Part shown: positions 63,640 through 64,000 of the stretch, piece by piece
Layout: each line of letters begins with the position of its first letter
Position numbering within the stretch: the first letter of the stretch is position 1
Assembly (NCBI GenBank): GCA_030323885.1
Contig: CM059186.1
Span: 20,684,998 to 20,748,997 of the forward strand
Source of the DNA: Branchipolynoe longqiensis
Taxonomy: Eukaryota; Annelida; Polychaeta; Phyllodocida; Polynoidae
DNA length: 64,000 bases
Direction of reading: 5' to 3'
The notes under the pieces: generated by a model
What the model saw: only the letters and a program-made list of their open reading frames with translations
What the model was told of the DNA's origin: nothing
The model's database searches: none
Translations under genes and position numbers: made by a program

Positions 63640-64000
63640 TCTCCCCAATAACATGAGATTGCCGCTTCCTCTTCCCATGGGTGACTTTACTCCCAACCCT
63701 TCCCCCTTTTTGTTCCCTTTGCCTACAACGAAGAGATATTTCATTTTTCACACTTGGCAACACCTCAGAGAATGAATCAAAGCTTGGTGCTGAAGCAATG
63801 TCGGCACAGCCGAGAATTGAGGCAATCAACTCGCACTGAAAGACACCGCCCAGACGCGGGGGACGGTGGCGTGGGGGCTGCCAACAAGATGGCCTTTGTT
63901 TTAAATCCCCATCAAGTGGTGTCTAAATGGGGATTACCGCCGCTGTCATGTTAATCCGAAAATGCCCATTATTCATCTGTCACGTGCATGAACTCCGGTC
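63640..64000. other. Unique island at the right edge
   Basis: Unique DNA with gccaacaagatggcctttg (YY1-like), ggggattaccgcc and catgttaatccgaaa (two Otx/bicoid-like GGATTA cores in opposite orientation) and cccattattcatctg. Candidate regulatory element running off the window. Confidence 0.4.

Noticed and set aside
1..64000. CRISPR arrays
   Set aside because: The regular repeats lack unique spacers, there are no cas genes, and the DNA is clearly from an animal genome.

Overview
The window is a gene-poor, repeat-saturated stretch of a metazoan nuclear genome, most likely a mollusc. It shows introns-and-repeats architecture rather than operons, several tRNA-derived SINE families, LINEs, Ty3/gypsy and DIRS-type retrotransposons, many short TIR transposons (MITEs), long micro- and minisatellites, and one assembly gap of 498 N. 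The mollusc call rests on my recollection that the SINE at 28.8-29.0 kb and the tail of the commonest SINE resemble sequences frequent in molluscs; I could not run a search.

Layout. 0-4 kb: a decayed minus-strand Ty3/gypsy element (LTR, primer site, gag, protease, start of RT), hit by a TIR transposon inside RT and by a SINE between protease and RT. 4-7 kb: a 20-bp minisatellite and an RTE-like LINE fragment. 8.4-9.6 kb: a minus-strand LINE reverse transcriptase. 10.7-11.4 kb: two nested TTAA-flanked MITEs. 11.5-16.2 kb: a very C-rich DIRS-like tyrosine-recombinase retrotransposon with an internal deletion. 16.3-17.1 kb: a 760-bp TIR element, then the gap. 17.7-27.7 kb: unique islands between long C-rich tracts, SINEs and a LINE tail. 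27.7-36.4 kb: dense MITEs, SINEs, a solo LTR and coding-like DNA at 32.0-32.2 kb. 36.7 kb: a probable first coding exon of a host gene on the minus strand, with a unique upstream island carrying an RFX X-box. 38-43 kb: TA microsatellites, a tRNA-like sequence and G-rich tracts. 43.3-45.7 kb: the best preserved LINE, sitting inside a MITE. 46-64 kb: SINEs, long simple arrays, more MITEs and small unique islands.

How the parts relate. Nearly all recognisable proteins are retroelement proteins, almost all broken. The elements form datable layers: gypsy interrupted by SINE and MITE, MITE inside MITE, LINE inside MITE, retroposon tail inside a pogo-like MITE. One MITE has an intact empty target site in a paralogous copy elsewhere in the window, which shows its TTAA target. 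Host information seems limited to one or two small minus-strand exons and a dozen short, moderately GC-rich unique islands with homeodomain-, CTCF- and RFX-like motifs, as expected of an intron or regulatory desert near a developmental or neuronal gene. I found no new enzymatic system; the strongest leads are the exon pair at 36.8 and 32.2 kb, the TTAA MITE family, a hairpin-ended retroposon tail and the splice-donor-like minisatellite.
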